This document shows, one piece after another, positions 48,413-58,518 of a stretch of DNA of 64,000 nt; within the stretch, counting starts at the first letter, position 1; the number at the start of each line of letters is the position of its first letter. The translations under genes and the position numbers were made by a program. The stretch is from Burkholderia gladioli. GTDB lineage: Bacteria > Pseudomonadota > Gammaproteobacteria > Burkholderiales > Burkholderiaceae. The stretch covers positions 1,984,001 to 2,048,000 of the forward strand of contig NZ_CP009322.1 in the NCBI RefSeq assembly GCF_000959725.1, written 5' to 3'. Under the pieces are notes generated by a model. That model saw nothing but the letters and a program-made list of their open reading frames with translations. It did no database searches and had not been told where the DNA came from.

Positions 48413-49086
48413 GGCCTATGAGGGCGCAACGCAGCGAAGCCGTCCCGGCCGGGCACGAGCGCCGCGCGCGGCAAGCCGAATTCGACGCGAAGTTCGCCGC
48501 ACAGGACGATCCCTGGCGCTATCGCAGCAGTTGGTACGAGGCGCGCAAGCGGGCCCTGCTGCTGGCCGCGCTGCCGCGCCAACGCTATCGCCGCGCCTTC
48601 GAGCCCGGCTGCGCCAACGGCGAGCTGTCGGCCGAACTCGCGCCGCGCTGCGAGACGCTGCTGTCGGCCGATTTCGCGCCGCGCGCGGTGGCGCTCGCGC
48701 AGCGCCGGCTCGCGCCCTTCGCGCAGGCCCGCGTGGAAACGCGCGCGATGCCGGACGACTGGCCCGAGACGCGCTTCGACCTGATCGTGATCAGCGAATT
48801 CGGCTACTACCTCGACGAGCCGGCTTGCGCGGCGCTGGCGAGCCTGGCCTGCGCCTCGCTGGACGGCGACGGCACGTTGGTTTGCTGCCACTGGCGGCAT
48901 GGCGCCGAGGACATGCGCATCGGCGGCGGCGCGGTGCACGCACGCTTCGCGCAGGCCGCGCGTCGTGCCGCGCTGGAGGTGGTGGCGCATGTCGACGATG
49001 CCGATTTCCTGCTCGACGTGTGGAGCGCGGAGCCGGCCAGCCTGGCGCGGCGCGAGCAGCGCCGTGGCGATGCCGCGGATCGCTAG
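48409..49086 (+). CDS. NodS-like SAM methyltransferase
   Basis: 225 residues. The N-terminal FDAKFAAQDDPWRYRSSWYEARKRALLLAALPRQRYRRAFEPGCANGELS is the NodS-family SAM site. The next blocks are SADFAPRAVALAQRRL and FDLIVISEFGYYLDE. NodS N-methylates deacetylated chito-oligosaccharides. With a PIG-L deacetylase and a GT2 next door, a glycan or glycolipid substrate is likely. ATG 48418 is an alternative start. Confidence 0.82.
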   Translation: MRPMRAQRSEAVPAGHERRARQAEFDAKFAAQDDPWRYRSSWYEARKRALLLAALPRQRYRRAFEPGCANGELSAELAPRCETLLSADFAPRAVALAQRRLAPFAQARVETRAMPDDWPETRFDLIVISEFGYYLDEPACAALASLACASLDGDGTLVCCHWRHGAEDMRIGGGAVHARFAQAARRAALEVVAHVDDADFLLDVWSAEPASLARREQRRGDAADR

Positions 49087-49195
49087 GGCCGCGCGCCGGC
49101 GGGCCGCCGCGACGACCGCGGCGTGCTTCGCCTCACGGCGAACCAATGCGCGGCCGCAAGAACCCGGCAACGCGCGCCTCGAGGCGGGATCCTCT

Positions 49196-50014
49196 TCAAG
49201 TCGTGCAGCCCGTCGCGCCGCGCCATTCCATGCGCCAGTAGCGCTCGGGCCGCTCGAGATCGGCCAGCGGCGCCCCGCCGAACGCGCGCAACTGGCTCGC
49301 ATAGGCCGCCACCGCGCGCCGCTTGATGCCGCGCGCGCGCCTCGCCTCGCGATCGGGGCACCAATCGACGCCGAGCGGCGTGATCTCCAGGCCGGCGCGC
49401 TCCAGCTCGGCCAGGCGCCGCCGCGTTTCGTCGGGTGCGGCGCGATGGATCGCCTCCTCGTAGACCAGGCAGGCGCCGACCCGTCCCGCGCGCAGCAACG
49501 CGAGCCAGGCCGCCGCGACGCGCCGATGATCGGGATGGCGCAGGCCGAGCGGCAGCAGCGGCGCGGCGCCGGCATGCCGCGCCAGTTGCGTGGCCAGCGC
49601 CTCGGCCAGGGCCGGCACCTCGGGCGAGGCGCCGTATTGCGCGTCGAGGAAATCCAGGCAGACGCCGCGCGCCGCGCACCAGGCCAGCGCGCGCTCGTCC
49701 TCGCGGCGCCGTTCGTCCATCGCGGCGGTGGAATCGGCGAAGCCGGCCGCCTGGTCCCAGGGCTGCCGCTGCGGCGCCGCGGGCGTGCCGGCGAACACGG
49801 TGCAGACCACCGCGCCGGGCCGCGCCGCCAGCAAGGCGGCGCAGCCGAACACGGCGTCGTCCAGGTGCGGCGAGACCACGAACAGCGGCGCGCGCTCGTC
49901 GCGCGTCATGTCGGGCAGCGTGGCGGCTTGGGCGCTCGCCTCGCCTCGCCGACACGCCTCGACGGGCGATGGAGCACCACGCTGGCCGCTGGCCTCCTGG
50001 ATCGGCCGCCTCAT
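49196..50014 (-). CDS. PIG-L / LmbE-family deacetylase
   Basis: 272 residues. Zinc N-deacetylase with the metal motif SPHLDDAVFGCAALLA and the second site GLRHPDHRRVA. Family members deacetylate GlcNAc-containing lipids or thiols. It overlaps the upstream glycosyltransferase gene by ATGA and converges with the ACAD/methyltransferase pair. The acceptor is unknown. Confidence 0.85.
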   Translation of the reverse strand: MRRPIQEASGQRGAPSPVEACRRGEASAQAATLPDMTRDERAPLFVVSPHLDDAVFGCAALLAARPGAVVCTVFAGTPAAPQRQPWDQAAGFADSTAAMDERRREDERALAWCAARGVCLDFLDAQYGASPEVPALAEALATQLARHAGAAPLLPLGLRHPDHRRVAAAWLALLRAGRVGACLVYEEAIHRAAPDETRRRLAELERAGLEITPLGVDWCPDREARRARGIKRRAVAAYASQLRAFGGAPLADLERPERYWRMEWRGATGCTT

Positions 50015-50742
50015 CGCAGCTCCGGCGCGGCATCGCCGGAATCGACCACGGCCGGCGCGCGCGGCAGGCCCGACGCGACGGCCGCGCCGTCCACCCTCGC
50101 CCAGGTTTCCAGCGTGTCGCCGAAACCGCCGCGCACGCGAGGGTCGGCCCGCGCGCTGGTGCTCACGCGCGGCGCGGCGCTCCAGGCGATGGTGGCACCG
50201 GTCGCCGCCAGCAGGTCGACCAGCATCACGTCCTCGCCGCAGGCCAGCGGCGGAAAACCGCCGGCACGCCGATATGCCCGCGCGCTCACACCAAGGTTCG
50301 CGCCATGCACGTGACGATGCCCGTCCACGTCGCGATAGGCGCGGTGCCAATGCTCGCGCACGCAGGCGGGATGGCCGCGCCAGTCGTCCACGGCCACCGT
50401 GCCGCACACGGCGTCGGCGCCAAGCGAGAGCTGCACGGCCAGCCAGTCGGGCGCGACGCGGCTGTCCGCGTCGGTGAAGGCCAGCCAGCGCGCGCCGAGC
50501 CGCAGCAGATGCGCGGCGCCGGTGGCGCGCGCCACGCCCACCTTGCGCGCCTCCACGCCCAGCACCTCGACCGGGTACCGCGCCGCGATCCGCGCCGAGG
50601 CGTCGCTGCAACTGTCGAGCACCACCACGATGCGCACCACCTCCTCCGCCAGCGCGGGATGCCGCGCCGCCGCGACGGCGGCCGCCAGGCAGCGCGCGAG
50701 CCGCCTTGCCTCGTTGTGCGCGGGTATCACGATACCGATCAT
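50011..50742 (-). CDS. Family 2 glycosyltransferase
   Basis: 243 residues. GT-A fold: MIGIVIPAHNEARRL at the N-terminus, VVLDSCSDASARIA, FTDADSRVAPDWLA (metal-binding Asp-x-Asp equivalent) and CGEDVMLVDLLA (catalytic base region). No membrane segments. The start at MIGIVIP is set by the fold; an upstream ORF extension is ignored. Forms one operon with the deacetylase. Confidence 0.86.
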   Translation of the reverse strand: MIGIVIPAHNEARRLARCLAAAVAAARHPALAEEVVRIVVVLDSCSDASARIAARYPVEVLGVEARKVGVARATGAAHLLRLGARWLAFTDADSRVAPDWLAVQLSLGADAVCGTVAVDDWRGHPACVREHWHRAYRDVDGHRHVHGANLGVSARAYRRAGGFPPLACGEDVMLVDLLAATGATIAWSAAPRVSTSARADPRVRGGFGDTLETWARVDGAAVASGLPRAPAVVDSGDAAPELR

Positions 50743-51004
50743 GCTTGCTCCCGGGTCCAGGTCATCGATCGACACGAAACCGCAATTTCGGTGCCCAGCC
50801 GCCGCCTCGCGCGAATCGTCTACCGAGGCGATCTCGCGCTCGTGGCGAGCGCAACTTTCTGCACGGCACGGCGGTCGATTGAAGAAATCGCGGGCCAGTG
50901 GCAAGGCGGACCCTGCCGTACCATTTCGCACCCCGCAGCAATCATTCGCGGCCATCGATCCCGCCACCGCGGGGCCCTCGGCCGCCCTTCAGGGAGGAAC
51001 GCCG

Positions 51005-52327
51005 ATGCTCCATGAAACCCTCTGGTATCTGCTGGTCGGCGGCGTGCTGATCGCGGTCGGCGTGCTGGGCTCGGCCCTGCATCGGCTGCCCTGCAGCACC
51101 GCGATGATCTATCTCGCGGTGGGCGCCGCGCTCGGGCCGGCCGGGCTCGGCATGATGGATCTCGATCTCGGGCGCGACGCCAAGCTGCTCAGGCAGATCA
51201 CCGAGGTGGCCCTGCTGGTGTCGCTGTTCGCGATCGGCCTGCGCCTGCGGGTGGCCGCGCTGGACCGCCTCTGGCTGCTGCCGGTGCGGCTCGGCTTCGT
51301 CGCGATGATCGTCACGGTGCCGCTGCTGGCCGCCGTGGCCATGCCGCTGCTGGGCCTGGCCTGGGGCCCGGCGCTGCTGCTCGCGGCGATGCTCGCGCCC
51401 ACCGACCCGGTGCTCGCCCACGACGTGCAGGTGCGCAACCCCGGCGACGTGGACCTGGTGCGCTTCGCGCTGTCCGGCGAAGGCGGCCTCAACGACGGCA
51501 TCTCGTTGCCCTTCGTGCTGGCCGGCCTCGCGCTGTGCGGCCATGCCGGGCTGATCGGCGGCGCATCGCCCGCCTCGCTCCACTACGCGCTGGAGGTGGT
51601 CTGGGGCATCGGCGGCGCGCTGGCGATCGGCGCCGCGCTCGGCTGGCTCACCCTGCGCGGCGTCACCTGGTTGCGCACGCATCATTCGCAGGCGCTCGGC
51701 CTGGAAGGCTTCTTCGCGCTCGGGCTGATCGTGGTGGCCTTCGGCCTGGCCCAGCTCGCGCACGGCTTCGGCTTCCTGTCGGCCTTCGCCGCCGGCGTCG
51801 CGATGCGCCGCGTCGAGCATCGCGCGAGCGGCCCGAACGCGCCGCGCGAGGTGATCGGCACCATCGACTCCACCGACGTGGGCGCCACCGCCCAGGACCC
51901 GCAGCGCGCCCACGCCTACATGGCCGAATCGGTGCTCGGTTTCACCATCGAGCTGGAGCGCATCGCCGAGGTGGTGGTGATGACCATGATCGGCAGCCTG
52001 CTGCCGGGCCTGCTGACGGCCCGCGGCTGGTGGCCGATGCTGGCGGTGGCCGCCGCGCTGATGCTGCTGATCCGCCCGCTCGCGGTGGCCGTCTCGCTGG
52101 CCGGCTCGCCCACCAGCCCGACCCAGCGGCGGCTGGTGGGCTGGTTCGGGATCCGCGGCATCGGTTCGTTCTACTACCTGCTGTTCGCGCTGGAATACGC
52201 GCCGGCCGCGGCGCGGCCGCTCGCGCCCGTGGTGCTGGCGATCATCGCGCTGTCGGTGGTCGCGCACGGCATCTCGGCCACGCCACTGATGAACCGCTAT
52301 CACCGCCACGCGCAGGCGAAAGACTGA
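51005..52327 (+). CDS. CPA1-type cation/proton antiporter
   Basis: 440 residues with about 12 membrane spans. Na+/H+ exchanger hallmarks: LAPTDPVLAHDVQ in the fifth or sixth span, LSGEGGLNDGISLPFV, and GWFGIRGIGSFYYL. It exports Na+ or K+ in exchange for protons. GGGAGGAA ribosome site. A single gene between the GT2 promoter and the response regulator. Confidence 0.9.
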   Translation: MLHETLWYLLVGGVLIAVGVLGSALHRLPCSTAMIYLAVGAALGPAGLGMMDLDLGRDAKLLRQITEVALLVSLFAIGLRLRVAALDRLWLLPVRLGFVAMIVTVPLLAAVAMPLLGLAWGPALLLAAMLAPTDPVLAHDVQVRNPGDVDLVRFALSGEGGLNDGISLPFVLAGLALCGHAGLIGGASPASLHYALEVVWGIGGALAIGAALGWLTLRGVTWLRTHHSQALGLEGFFALGLIVVAFGLAQLAHGFGFLSAFAAGVAMRRVEHRASGPNAPREVIGTIDSTDVGATAQDPQRAHAYMAESVLGFTIELERIAEVVVMTMIGSLLPGLLTARGWWPMLAVAAALMLLIRPLAVAVSLAGSPTSPTQRRLVGWFGIRGIGSFYYLLFALEYAPAAARPLAPVVLAIIALSVVAHGISATPLMNRYHRHAQAKD

Positions 52328-52577
52328 GGTACTCCGCGCCCTGGCTCGCTCACCACCCGCCGCCCCGCGGCGACGCGGCAGCCATGCAGGATTCGGCGCG
52401 GTTTTGAAAAAAATGCCCGCCGGATGCGAGTTTCGATCCGCGCACCCGAGCCTCGCGCCTTGCCTGCCGGCGCCTCGCATCCCTGGTCCGGAACTTGCAG
52501 CCATCCTCGGATGGCTGGCTCGCTCCGGCCGGTCATCGCCCCTCAATCGCTTGCGTCCCTCCACGACAAGACAGCCC

Positions 52578-53930
52578 ATGCCCCACATCCTGGTGGTCGA
52601 CGACGACGCGGAAATCCGCGCGTCCATGGCGGCCTTCGCCGCCTCGCGGGACCTGCCCTGCGATACCGCCGGCTCGCTCGGGCAAGCGCGCGAGCGGATC
52701 GCCGCGCGCTTGCCGAGCCTGGTGCTCTGCGACCTGATGCTGCCCGACGGCAGCGGCCTGTCGCTGCTCGACGAATTGCCCCGGGAGCGCTGCGAATTCG
52801 TGGTCGCCACCGGCAATGCCTCGCTCGACACAGCGATCCGCGCGATTCGCCTCGGCGCCAGCGACTACCTGGTGAAGCCGTTCAACATGGAGCGCGTGCA
52901 GCGCCTGCTCGCGCGCGTGGCGCGCCAGGAGCAACGCGCCGACAATCTCGAGGCGCTGGCCGCCGAACTGCGCCGCTCCTCGCGCTTCGGCCGCATGCTG
53001 GGCCGCTCGCCGGCGATGCTTGGCGTCTACGATGCGATCGCGCGCGTGGCCGGCACCTCCGCCTCGGTGCTGCTGACCGGAGAATCGGGCACCGGCAAGG
53101 AGCTCGCCGCGCAGACCGTGCACGACCTGAGCCCGCGCCACGACCAGCCCTTCGTGGCGATCAACTGCGGCGCGCTGCCGGCCAACCTGATCGAGAGCGA
53201 GATGTTCGGCCACGAGCGCGGCAGCTTCACCGGCGCCGAGCGCGATCATCGCGGCTTCTTCGAGCGCGCCGACGGCGGCACCCTGTTTCTCGACGAGATC
53301 ACAGAGATGCCGATCGAGCTGCAGGTGCGCCTGCTGCGCGTGCTGGAGACGCGCCGCGTGATGCGCCTGGGCGGCACGCGCGAGGTGGAAGTGGACGTGC
53401 GCATCGTGGCGGCCAGCAATCGCGATCCGCTCGCCTCGATCGACGAGGGCACGCTGCGCGCGGACCTCTATCACCGCATCAACGTGTTCCCGATCGCGCT
53501 GCCGCCGCTGCGCGAACGCGAGAACGACGTGGTGCTGCTGGCCGAGGACTTCCTGGCGGCGCTCAACCAGCAGGCGGGCCGCGCCTTGCGGTTCTCGGAG
53601 GCGGCCAGACACGAGATGCGCCAGCGCAACTGGCGCGGCAATGTGCGAGAGCTGCGCAACCTGGTGCAGCGCGCGGCGATCTTCTGCGAGGGCGAGCTGA
53701 TCGACACGCTGCCGCTGTCGATCATCGACGAACTGGCGCAGGCCGCGCAGGTGCCGGGCGAATCGGTCTCGGTGCCGCTGGCCGTGCCGCTCGACGAGAT
53801 GGATCGCCGCCTGGTGGCGGCCACCCTGGCGCATTGCGCGGGCGTCAAGGCCCATGCCGCGGAGATGCTCGGCATCAGCCTCAAGACGCTCTATAGCCGG
53901 CTCGCCGCCGATCCGGCCGAGGGCGGCTAG
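52578..53930 (+). CDS. NtrC-family sigma-54 response regulator
   Basis: 450 residues. Receiver domain with phospho-acceptor Asp52 (LCDLMLPDGSG) and Lys in LVKPF; AAA+ domain with Walker A GESGTGKE (168-175), sigma-54 contact loop GSFTGA (215-220, Ser in place of the usual Ala) and LDEITEMP; C-terminal Fis-type HTH (VKAHAAEMLGISLKTLYSRL). No histidine kinase gene adjoins it, so its partner lies elsewhere. Target promoters unknown. Confidence 0.92.
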   Translation: MPHILVVDDDAEIRASMAAFAASRDLPCDTAGSLGQARERIAARLPSLVLCDLMLPDGSGLSLLDELPRERCEFVVATGNASLDTAIRAIRLGASDYLVKPFNMERVQRLLARVARQEQRADNLEALAAELRRSSRFGRMLGRSPAMLGVYDAIARVAGTSASVLLTGESGTGKELAAQTVHDLSPRHDQPFVAINCGALPANLIESEMFGHERGSFTGAERDHRGFFERADGGTLFLDEITEMPIELQVRLLRVLETRRVMRLGGTREVEVDVRIVAASNRDPLASIDEGTLRADLYHRINVFPIALPPLRERENDVVLLAEDFLAALNQQAGRALRFSEAARHEMRQRNWRGNVRELRNLVQRAAIFCEGELIDTLPLSIIDELAQAAQVPGESVSVPLAVPLDEMDRRLVAATLAHCAGVKAHAAEMLGISLKTLYSRLAADPAEGG

Positions 53931-54378
53931 GCGCCGGGCGGAGCGCCGCCAGCAGCACCCTCGCCACGGACGCGGTTCGCGACGCGCGCCACAACGGCGC
54001 CGGGCTCGCGCGCCGCCCCGCCGCGAGCGAGCCCGAGATCCGCGCCAGCGCGTGCTGGATCATGCAGCGGTGGTTGTCGTCGTAGTGGTAGGTCACGCGC
54101 GCCGCCGGCAGGCCGAGGCGTCGCGCTCGTCTCCCAGGCTCACGCGGCGCTCGGCCAGCGGCAGCGTCGCCCCACAGGCCGCGCCCGACAGCTCGCCGCG
54201 GGATCGCCTGGCCGGTTTCCTGCGTGACGGCAAGGGGCAACCGGCAAGCGGTGCCCCGCGCGAAGACGGCGAGCCATAAACCGCGCGAACCCGCAGCCCG
54301 CCAGACCAGGGCGGTCAAGCTCGAACATGGTGAAGCCGTGCGTGGACCGCTCCGGCGGCCACGCGCGAGACACACCGC
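53931..54378. other. Unresolved region after the NtrC-type regulator
   Basis: 448 bp. Open frames exist on both strands but are Arg/Ala-rich shadows without motifs. A minus-strand stretch with YHYDDNHRCMIQHALARISGSL looks protein-like but is not framed by a credible start or domain and may be a gene remnant. Not called as a gene. Confidence 0.35.
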
Positions 54379-54636
54379 TCAGTGGCAGCTTCGAACGCGC
54401 TGATTCTGCAGCATCGCCACTTCGACGCTATCGCGCGAGATCTCGACCAGGTGGTCGAGCGCCTCCTCCAGACTCAGGCCAGCCTTCAGGTATGGCTTGA
54501 TGCCGATCGTCACCGGCAGGCGGGGTACGCCGCCATCGGTGTCGGTGACGTGGATGCGGGCAACCGACCGCTCGGGATGCAGTTCAACGAGCACGCGGGT
54601 GGTGCCGACGACGAGGCTTCGGGAGAGTGGATTCAT
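54379..54636 (-). CDS. Small hypothetical protein
   Basis: 85 residues from MNPLSRSLVVGTTRVLVELHPERSVARIHVTDTDGGV to LEEALDHLVEISRDSVEVAML. Beta-rich N-terminus, amphipathic C-terminal helix; cytoplasmic. Amino-acid balance is better than in neighbouring shadow frames. Not recognised. Confidence 0.4.
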   Translation of the reverse strand: MNPLSRSLVVGTTRVLVELHPERSVARIHVTDTDGGVPRLPVTIGIKPYLKAGLSLEEALDHLVEISRDSVEVAMLQNQRVRSCH

Positions 54637-55074
54637 GATGGTCGAACGCAAAATAAGGCGCACGTCCCGGGCTTTGCGGCTTCGTCCTTTTCTACCGGCG
54701 GCTCGGGGACACGCGCATATTCACGGAGATTCACGCAGCTTAATAAACGGAAGAAAACCCTGCAATAGCAGTTTTCAATTTCCAAAAATCTCGCGATTGA
54801 ATCCGTCTGCGCGTGCTCGGACCTCACGCGAAGTCCGGCGCACTGGGCCGCGAGCCGGCTCGCCGACGCCGCAACTGGCGCGCGATCGAGCAGATGGTTG
54901 CATGGCCGGTGGATCGGGCGGGTCGAGAAACGAGCGCCTCTTGCCGATCAGATGGGCACGTCGGCCCCCGTCTGCGTGGCGCTCCAGCATGATCAAGCGG
55001 CGCCCGGCGACGGGCGCGACCGGGCGGCCGCGCCACCTAGCGTGCCGCCCGCGCGGCCCGCCGAACTCACCGCC
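54637..55074. other. Gene-poor region before the small heat-shock genes
   Basis: 438 bp, with an AT-richer patch near 54700-54800 containing a short CTGC-AATA-GCAG hairpin. No supportable gene; short overlapping ORFs lack ribosome sites and motifs. Confidence 0.4.
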
Positions 55075-55491
55075 TCATCCGGCGCTGACCTCGATGCGCC
55101 GCGGCTTCGCCTCCTCTCGGCGTGGAATGCTCAGCTTCAGCACGCCGTCGCGCAATTGCGCGTCGATGCGCGCCACGTCGAAATCGGGGCTCAGCGTGAA
55201 GGCCCGCCAGAAACGCGGATGACGGACCTCGCCATGCTGCAGGCGCAGCCCGGTCGGCGTCGGAATCACCGCCTCGGCCTCGATGTTCAGGCTGCCGTCC
55301 GCCACGCGCACGTCGAGCTTGTCGCGCGGCACGCCGGGCAGGTCGGCATACAGCGTGATGCCGTGGCTGTCCTCGATGATGTCGACGGCCGGCGAAATGC
55401 GCTCGGTCGGTTTCGCGCCGCCAGCCGCGTCCTCGCGCTGCGCCAGGTCGGTACGCTTCGGTTGGGTGGTCAGTTCGCTGTTCTCGGTCAT
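55075..55491 (-). CDS. Small heat-shock protein (Hsp20), second of a pair
   Basis: 138 residues. Alpha-crystallin domain: SPAVDIIEDSHGITLYADLPGVPRDKLDVRVADGSLNIEAEA, with C-terminal DGVLKLSIPRREEAKPRRIEV (the IxI-like tail). An ATP-independent holdase. It is 34 bp downstream of the other Hsp20 gene and presumably co-transcribed from the sigma-32-like promoter at 56098-56125. Confidence 0.92.
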   Translation of the reverse strand: MTENSELTTQPKRTDLAQREDAAGGAKPTERISPAVDIIEDSHGITLYADLPGVPRDKLDVRVADGSLNIEAEAVIPTPTGLRLQHGEVRHPRFWRAFTLSPDFDVARIDAQLRDGVLKLSIPRREEAKPRRIEVSAG

Positions 55492-55525
55492 GATGGGCTC
55501 CGTTGTCTCTGATCGTCGTGAAAGC

Positions 55526-55957
55526 TCATTGAATCGACACCTGGCGCGGCCGGGATGCCTCGGCACGCCCGACGCTGATCATCAGGCAGCCGTTCACGTA
55601 GCGCGCGCCGACGCGGTCGGGATCGGCATGCTGGGGCAGTTCGATCACGCGCCGGAACGCGCCCATGAAGCGCTCGCGCGCATAGACGCGCGCACCGGCT
55701 TCACGCTCGGGCGCCTTGCGCTCGCCGCTGATGGTCAGCAGCCGCTTGTCGATCGAGACGTCGATCGTGGCCGGATCGAGGCCCGGCACGAACGCGACGA
55801 TCTCGACGCTGTCGTCGGTGTCGCCGATGTTGAGGGGAGGAAAACTCTCGCTGCGCGAGGCGCGCAGGCTGGCGGGGAAACCCGCCAGGCGGCTCATCTG
55901 CCGGTGCAGGCGGTCGAACTCGCCCAGCAGGTCGGTACTGAAGAAAAGATCGCTCAT
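55526..55957 (-). CDS. Small heat-shock protein (Hsp20), first of a pair
   Basis: 143 residues. N-terminal STDLLGEFDRLHRQMSRLAGF is followed by an alpha-crystallin domain (PLNIGDTDDSVEIVAFVPGLDPATIDVSIDKRLLTISGERK) and NGCLMISVGRAE. AAGGAG lies 8 bases before the ATG. A leader of about 130 nt separates it from the candidate heat-shock promoter. Two different class A/B-type sHsps in tandem are common in proteobacteria. Confidence 0.92.
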   Translation of the reverse strand: MSDLFFSTDLLGEFDRLHRQMSRLAGFPASLRASRSESFPPLNIGDTDDSVEIVAFVPGLDPATIDVSIDKRLLTISGERKAPEREAGARVYARERFMGAFRRVIELPQHADPDRVGARYVNGCLMISVGRAEASRPRQVSIQ

Positions 55958-56097
55958 GATCGGCTCCTTGAAAAATCGGGGCGTCACACGAACGAGGAAT
56001 TGGACCACGCGCTCCAGTTCGCTCGTCCGTGGGGCAACCCCATCAACAAACAAATCGAAACACGCAGCGCGAATCGCGACTGCCTGAGCGATGCATA

Positions 56098-56125
56098 ACA
56101 TAGCGCAGGGAAGGAAAATTTCAAG
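56098..56125 (-). promoter_or_regulatory. Sigma-32-like heat-shock promoter of the Hsp20 pair
   Basis: On the minus strand: CTTGAAA, 13 bp, CGCTATGT. The -35 matches the RpoH consensus exactly and the -10 region resembles CCCCATnT. It is upstream of two heat-shock genes, which supports it. Confidence 0.7.
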
Positions 56126-56324
56126 AGCCGGCCAAGCTGAAATATTTTGTTACATAGTGGCTTTCGGCGCCCTCTTGAAGGGCCCACGCCCCACCTCTAT
56201 TTCGAGTACCGCCGGACCATGGCACGGGCCGCGCGACCGTCGCGCCAGCCATGGCCGGGCGCTGGACCCGCGACGGCTCCAGGTGGCCGACGCGGGCGGA
56301 TCACACCGCTGCTGGACACGCATC

Positions 56325-56579
56325 ATGAAACTGAGCCTCACGATCGATTCGAATCCGCTCGATATCGAGCTCGACGAAGTGGTCGCCGGCCTGCTGGGCG
56401 TTCGCCTCGGTTTGCCGCCGGCGCCCGTGGCCGCCCTGCAGGCGCCGATCACCCGACATCTGAACGACACCGCCGGCCCCTGGACGCTCGATGCCGAGCA
56501 CATGCGAGCCCGCATCCTGCGCAAGGTGATACTCGACATCGCGGACCCGGCGCTGCTGCTGCGCTATCTGTCGGATTAG
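56325..56579 (+). CDS. Small hypothetical protein
   Basis: 84 residues: MKLSLTIDSNPLDIELDEVVAGLLGVRLGLPPAPVAALQAPI...LDAEHMRARILRKVILDIADPALLLRYL. Mixed alpha/beta, cytoplasmic, well-balanced composition. It lies between the divergent heat-shock operon and otsA. Not recognised. Confidence 0.5.
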   Translation: MKLSLTIDSNPLDIELDEVVAGLLGVRLGLPPAPVAALQAPITRHLNDTAGPWTLDAEHMRARILRKVILDIADPALLLRYLSD

Positions 56580-56727
56580 CGGCAGCCGTTAGCCGCGCGG
56601 CTGGCCCCATGGGTTGACGGGCCGTGCCCCGCTTCGACAAGGCACTTGCCGGCAAGGCCCGGCGAATGCTTCGCATTGCTCATCAGATTCCAAGCCCGAA
56701 CGCTCAAATCAAATACAGGAGGCTGAA

Positions 56728-58152
56728 GTGAGTCGTCTCGTCGTGGTATCGAACCGGACATCCGATCCGGACAGTTCGGCCCCGGGAGGCCTGGCCGTCG
56801 CGCTCAACGACAGCCTGCAGCAGCGCGGCGGCATCTGGTTCGGCTGGAGCGGCAAGCTCGCCGAGGCCGACAGCGATCCCGGCAACCAAGAGGTGCAGGT
56901 CCGCGAATACGGCAACATGGAACTCGCCACCATCGACCTCTCGCAGCGCGACTACGACGCCTACTACCTCGGCTATTCGAACAACGTGCTCTGGCCGGTG
57001 TTCCACTACCGGCTCGACCTGGCCAACTTCGACGTGCAGTTCAGCGAGGGGTATCGCCGCGTGAACCGCCTGTTCGCGCGCAAGCTGATGCCCCTGCTCA
57101 AGCCCGACGACGTGATCTGGGTGCACGACTACCACCTGATCCCGCTGGCCACCGAGCTGCGCGCCCAGGGCTGCCGCAACCGGATCGGCTTCTTCCTGCA
57201 CATTCCCGTGCCGCCGCCGCAGATCATGGCCGCGATCCCCGAGCACGAATGGCTGATGCGCTCGCTGTTCGCCTACGACCTGGTGGGCTTCCAGGCGCAT
57301 ACCGATGTCACCCACTTCGTGCGCTACGCCGAAGCCGAGGCCAACGCGCAATTCATCGACGGCGAACGGCTGCGCGCCTTCGACCGCACCATCCGGGTGG
57401 GCACCTTCCCGATCGGCATCGACGTGGACGGCTTCGCGCAGATGGGCAGCGACGACGACGGCCTCAACATCTACGAGCAGATGCGCGACGAGTATTCGCG
57501 CCGCAAGCTGCTGCTCGGCGTGGACCGCCTCGATTATTCGAAGGGCCTGCCGCAGCGCGTGCAGGCGTTCCGCGAGATGCTCGACGCCTTCCCCGACACA
57601 CGCAAGCAGGCCACCCTGATCCAGATCGCCGCGCCAAGCCGCGAGGACGTCGACGCATACGGCCAACTGCGCCAGGAGATGGATGCGCTGTGCGGCTCGC
57701 TCAACGGCGACTACGGCGAACTCGACTGGATGCCGGTGCGCTACATCCACCGCAGCCTCGAGCGCAGCTCGCTGCCGGGGCTGTACCGCGCGAGCCGGGT
57801 GGCGCTGGTCACGCCGCTGCGCGACGGCATGAACCTGGTGGCCAAGGAATTCATCGCCGCGCAGGACAGCAGGGACCCCGGCGTGCTGGTGCTGTCGCGC
57901 TTCGCCGGCGCCGCCGAGCAGCTGACCGATGCGCTGCTGGTCAATCCCTACGACATCCAGGGCACCGCGCGCGCGATCCAGGCGGCCCTGACCATGCCGC
58001 TGGACGAGCGCGTGCGGCGCCACACGGCCCTGCTCGCCGAGATCCGCAAGCACGACGTGCACTGGTGGACCGCGAGCTTCCTCGATGCGCTGGACGAGAC
58101 GGGCGCGGCGCGCGAGCGCCGTCAGCCGCGACTGGTTCAGTCGGCCGCCTGA
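56728..58152 (+). CDS. otsA: Trehalose-6-phosphate synthase
   Basis: 474 residues, full-length GT20 enzyme making trehalose-6-phosphate from UDP-glucose and glucose-6-phosphate. Seen: [10 protein letters not shown]-terminus, [50 protein letters not shown], and [14 protein letters not shown]. The start is GTG at 56728, with AGGAGG seven bases upstream. No trehalose phosphatase gene is in the window. Fits the desiccation/heat-stress context. Confidence 0.96.
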   Translation: MSRLVVVSNRTSDPDSSAPGGLAVALNDSLQQRGGIWFGWSGKLAEADSDPGNQEVQVREYGNMELATIDLSQRDYDAYYLGYSNNVLWPVFHYRLDLANFDVQFSEGYRRVNRLFARKLMPLLKPDDVIWVHDYHLIPLATELRAQGCRNRIGFFLHIPVPPPQIMAAIPEHEWLMRSLFAYDLVGFQAHTDVTHFVRYAEAEANAQFIDGERLRAFDRTIRVGTFPIGIDVDGFAQMGSDDDGLNIYEQMRDEYSRRKLLLGVDRLDYSKGLPQRVQAFREMLDAFPDTRKQATLIQIAAPSREDVDAYGQLRQEMDALCGSLNGDYGELDWMPVRYIHRSLERSSLPGLYRASRVALVTPLRDGMNLVAKEFIAAQDSRDPGVLVLSRFAGAAEQLTDALLVNPYDIQGTARAIQAALTMPLDERVRRHTALLAEIRKHDVHWWTASFLDALDETGAARERRQPRLVQSAA

Positions 58153-58435
58153 GCAGCGAGCCCCGTGCCGCGCGTGAAACCTGACCGGGATGGCCACCAC
58201 GCCGCGGTACGGCGTCGAAGCGCGCCTCGTGGCCGCGTGCGTCCCGCCGGCCGGCCGCCTCCCGGCTCCACGTCACGGCACCGGCTACGCTCGCCGCGCA
58301 GGTCCCGGTGCGTCTTTCTCGCCTGATCCCGCCGCGCGCATTGCATTTTTTCCAGGCCTCGACGTTCCTGCCCGGCTCGTCCGCGCCGCCGGCGTGCCTC
58401 GACATCGCCAGCAAGCTACGCGCCTGCCGCCGGAA

Positions 58436-58461
58436 CAGGCGAGCGCAAGCGCGCTCGCCTG
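58436..58461 (+). terminator. Strong GC hairpin downstream of otsA
   Basis: CAGGCGAGCGC-AAGC-GCGCTCGCCTG: an 11-bp perfect stem with a 4-base loop. No T-run follows, so its termination role is uncertain; it could also be a processing or attenuation structure. Confidence 0.4.
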
Positions 58462-58518
58462 CTCGCCAGCTCCGCCACCTTCGCGCCCTCACGCGGCGCG
58501 TGAGGAAATCGACAAGCG

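Noticed and set aside
53881..54375. Minus-strand ORF in the gap after the NtrC-type regulator
   Set aside because: Overlaps the end of the regulator, Arg-rich, no start signal; at most a gene remnant.
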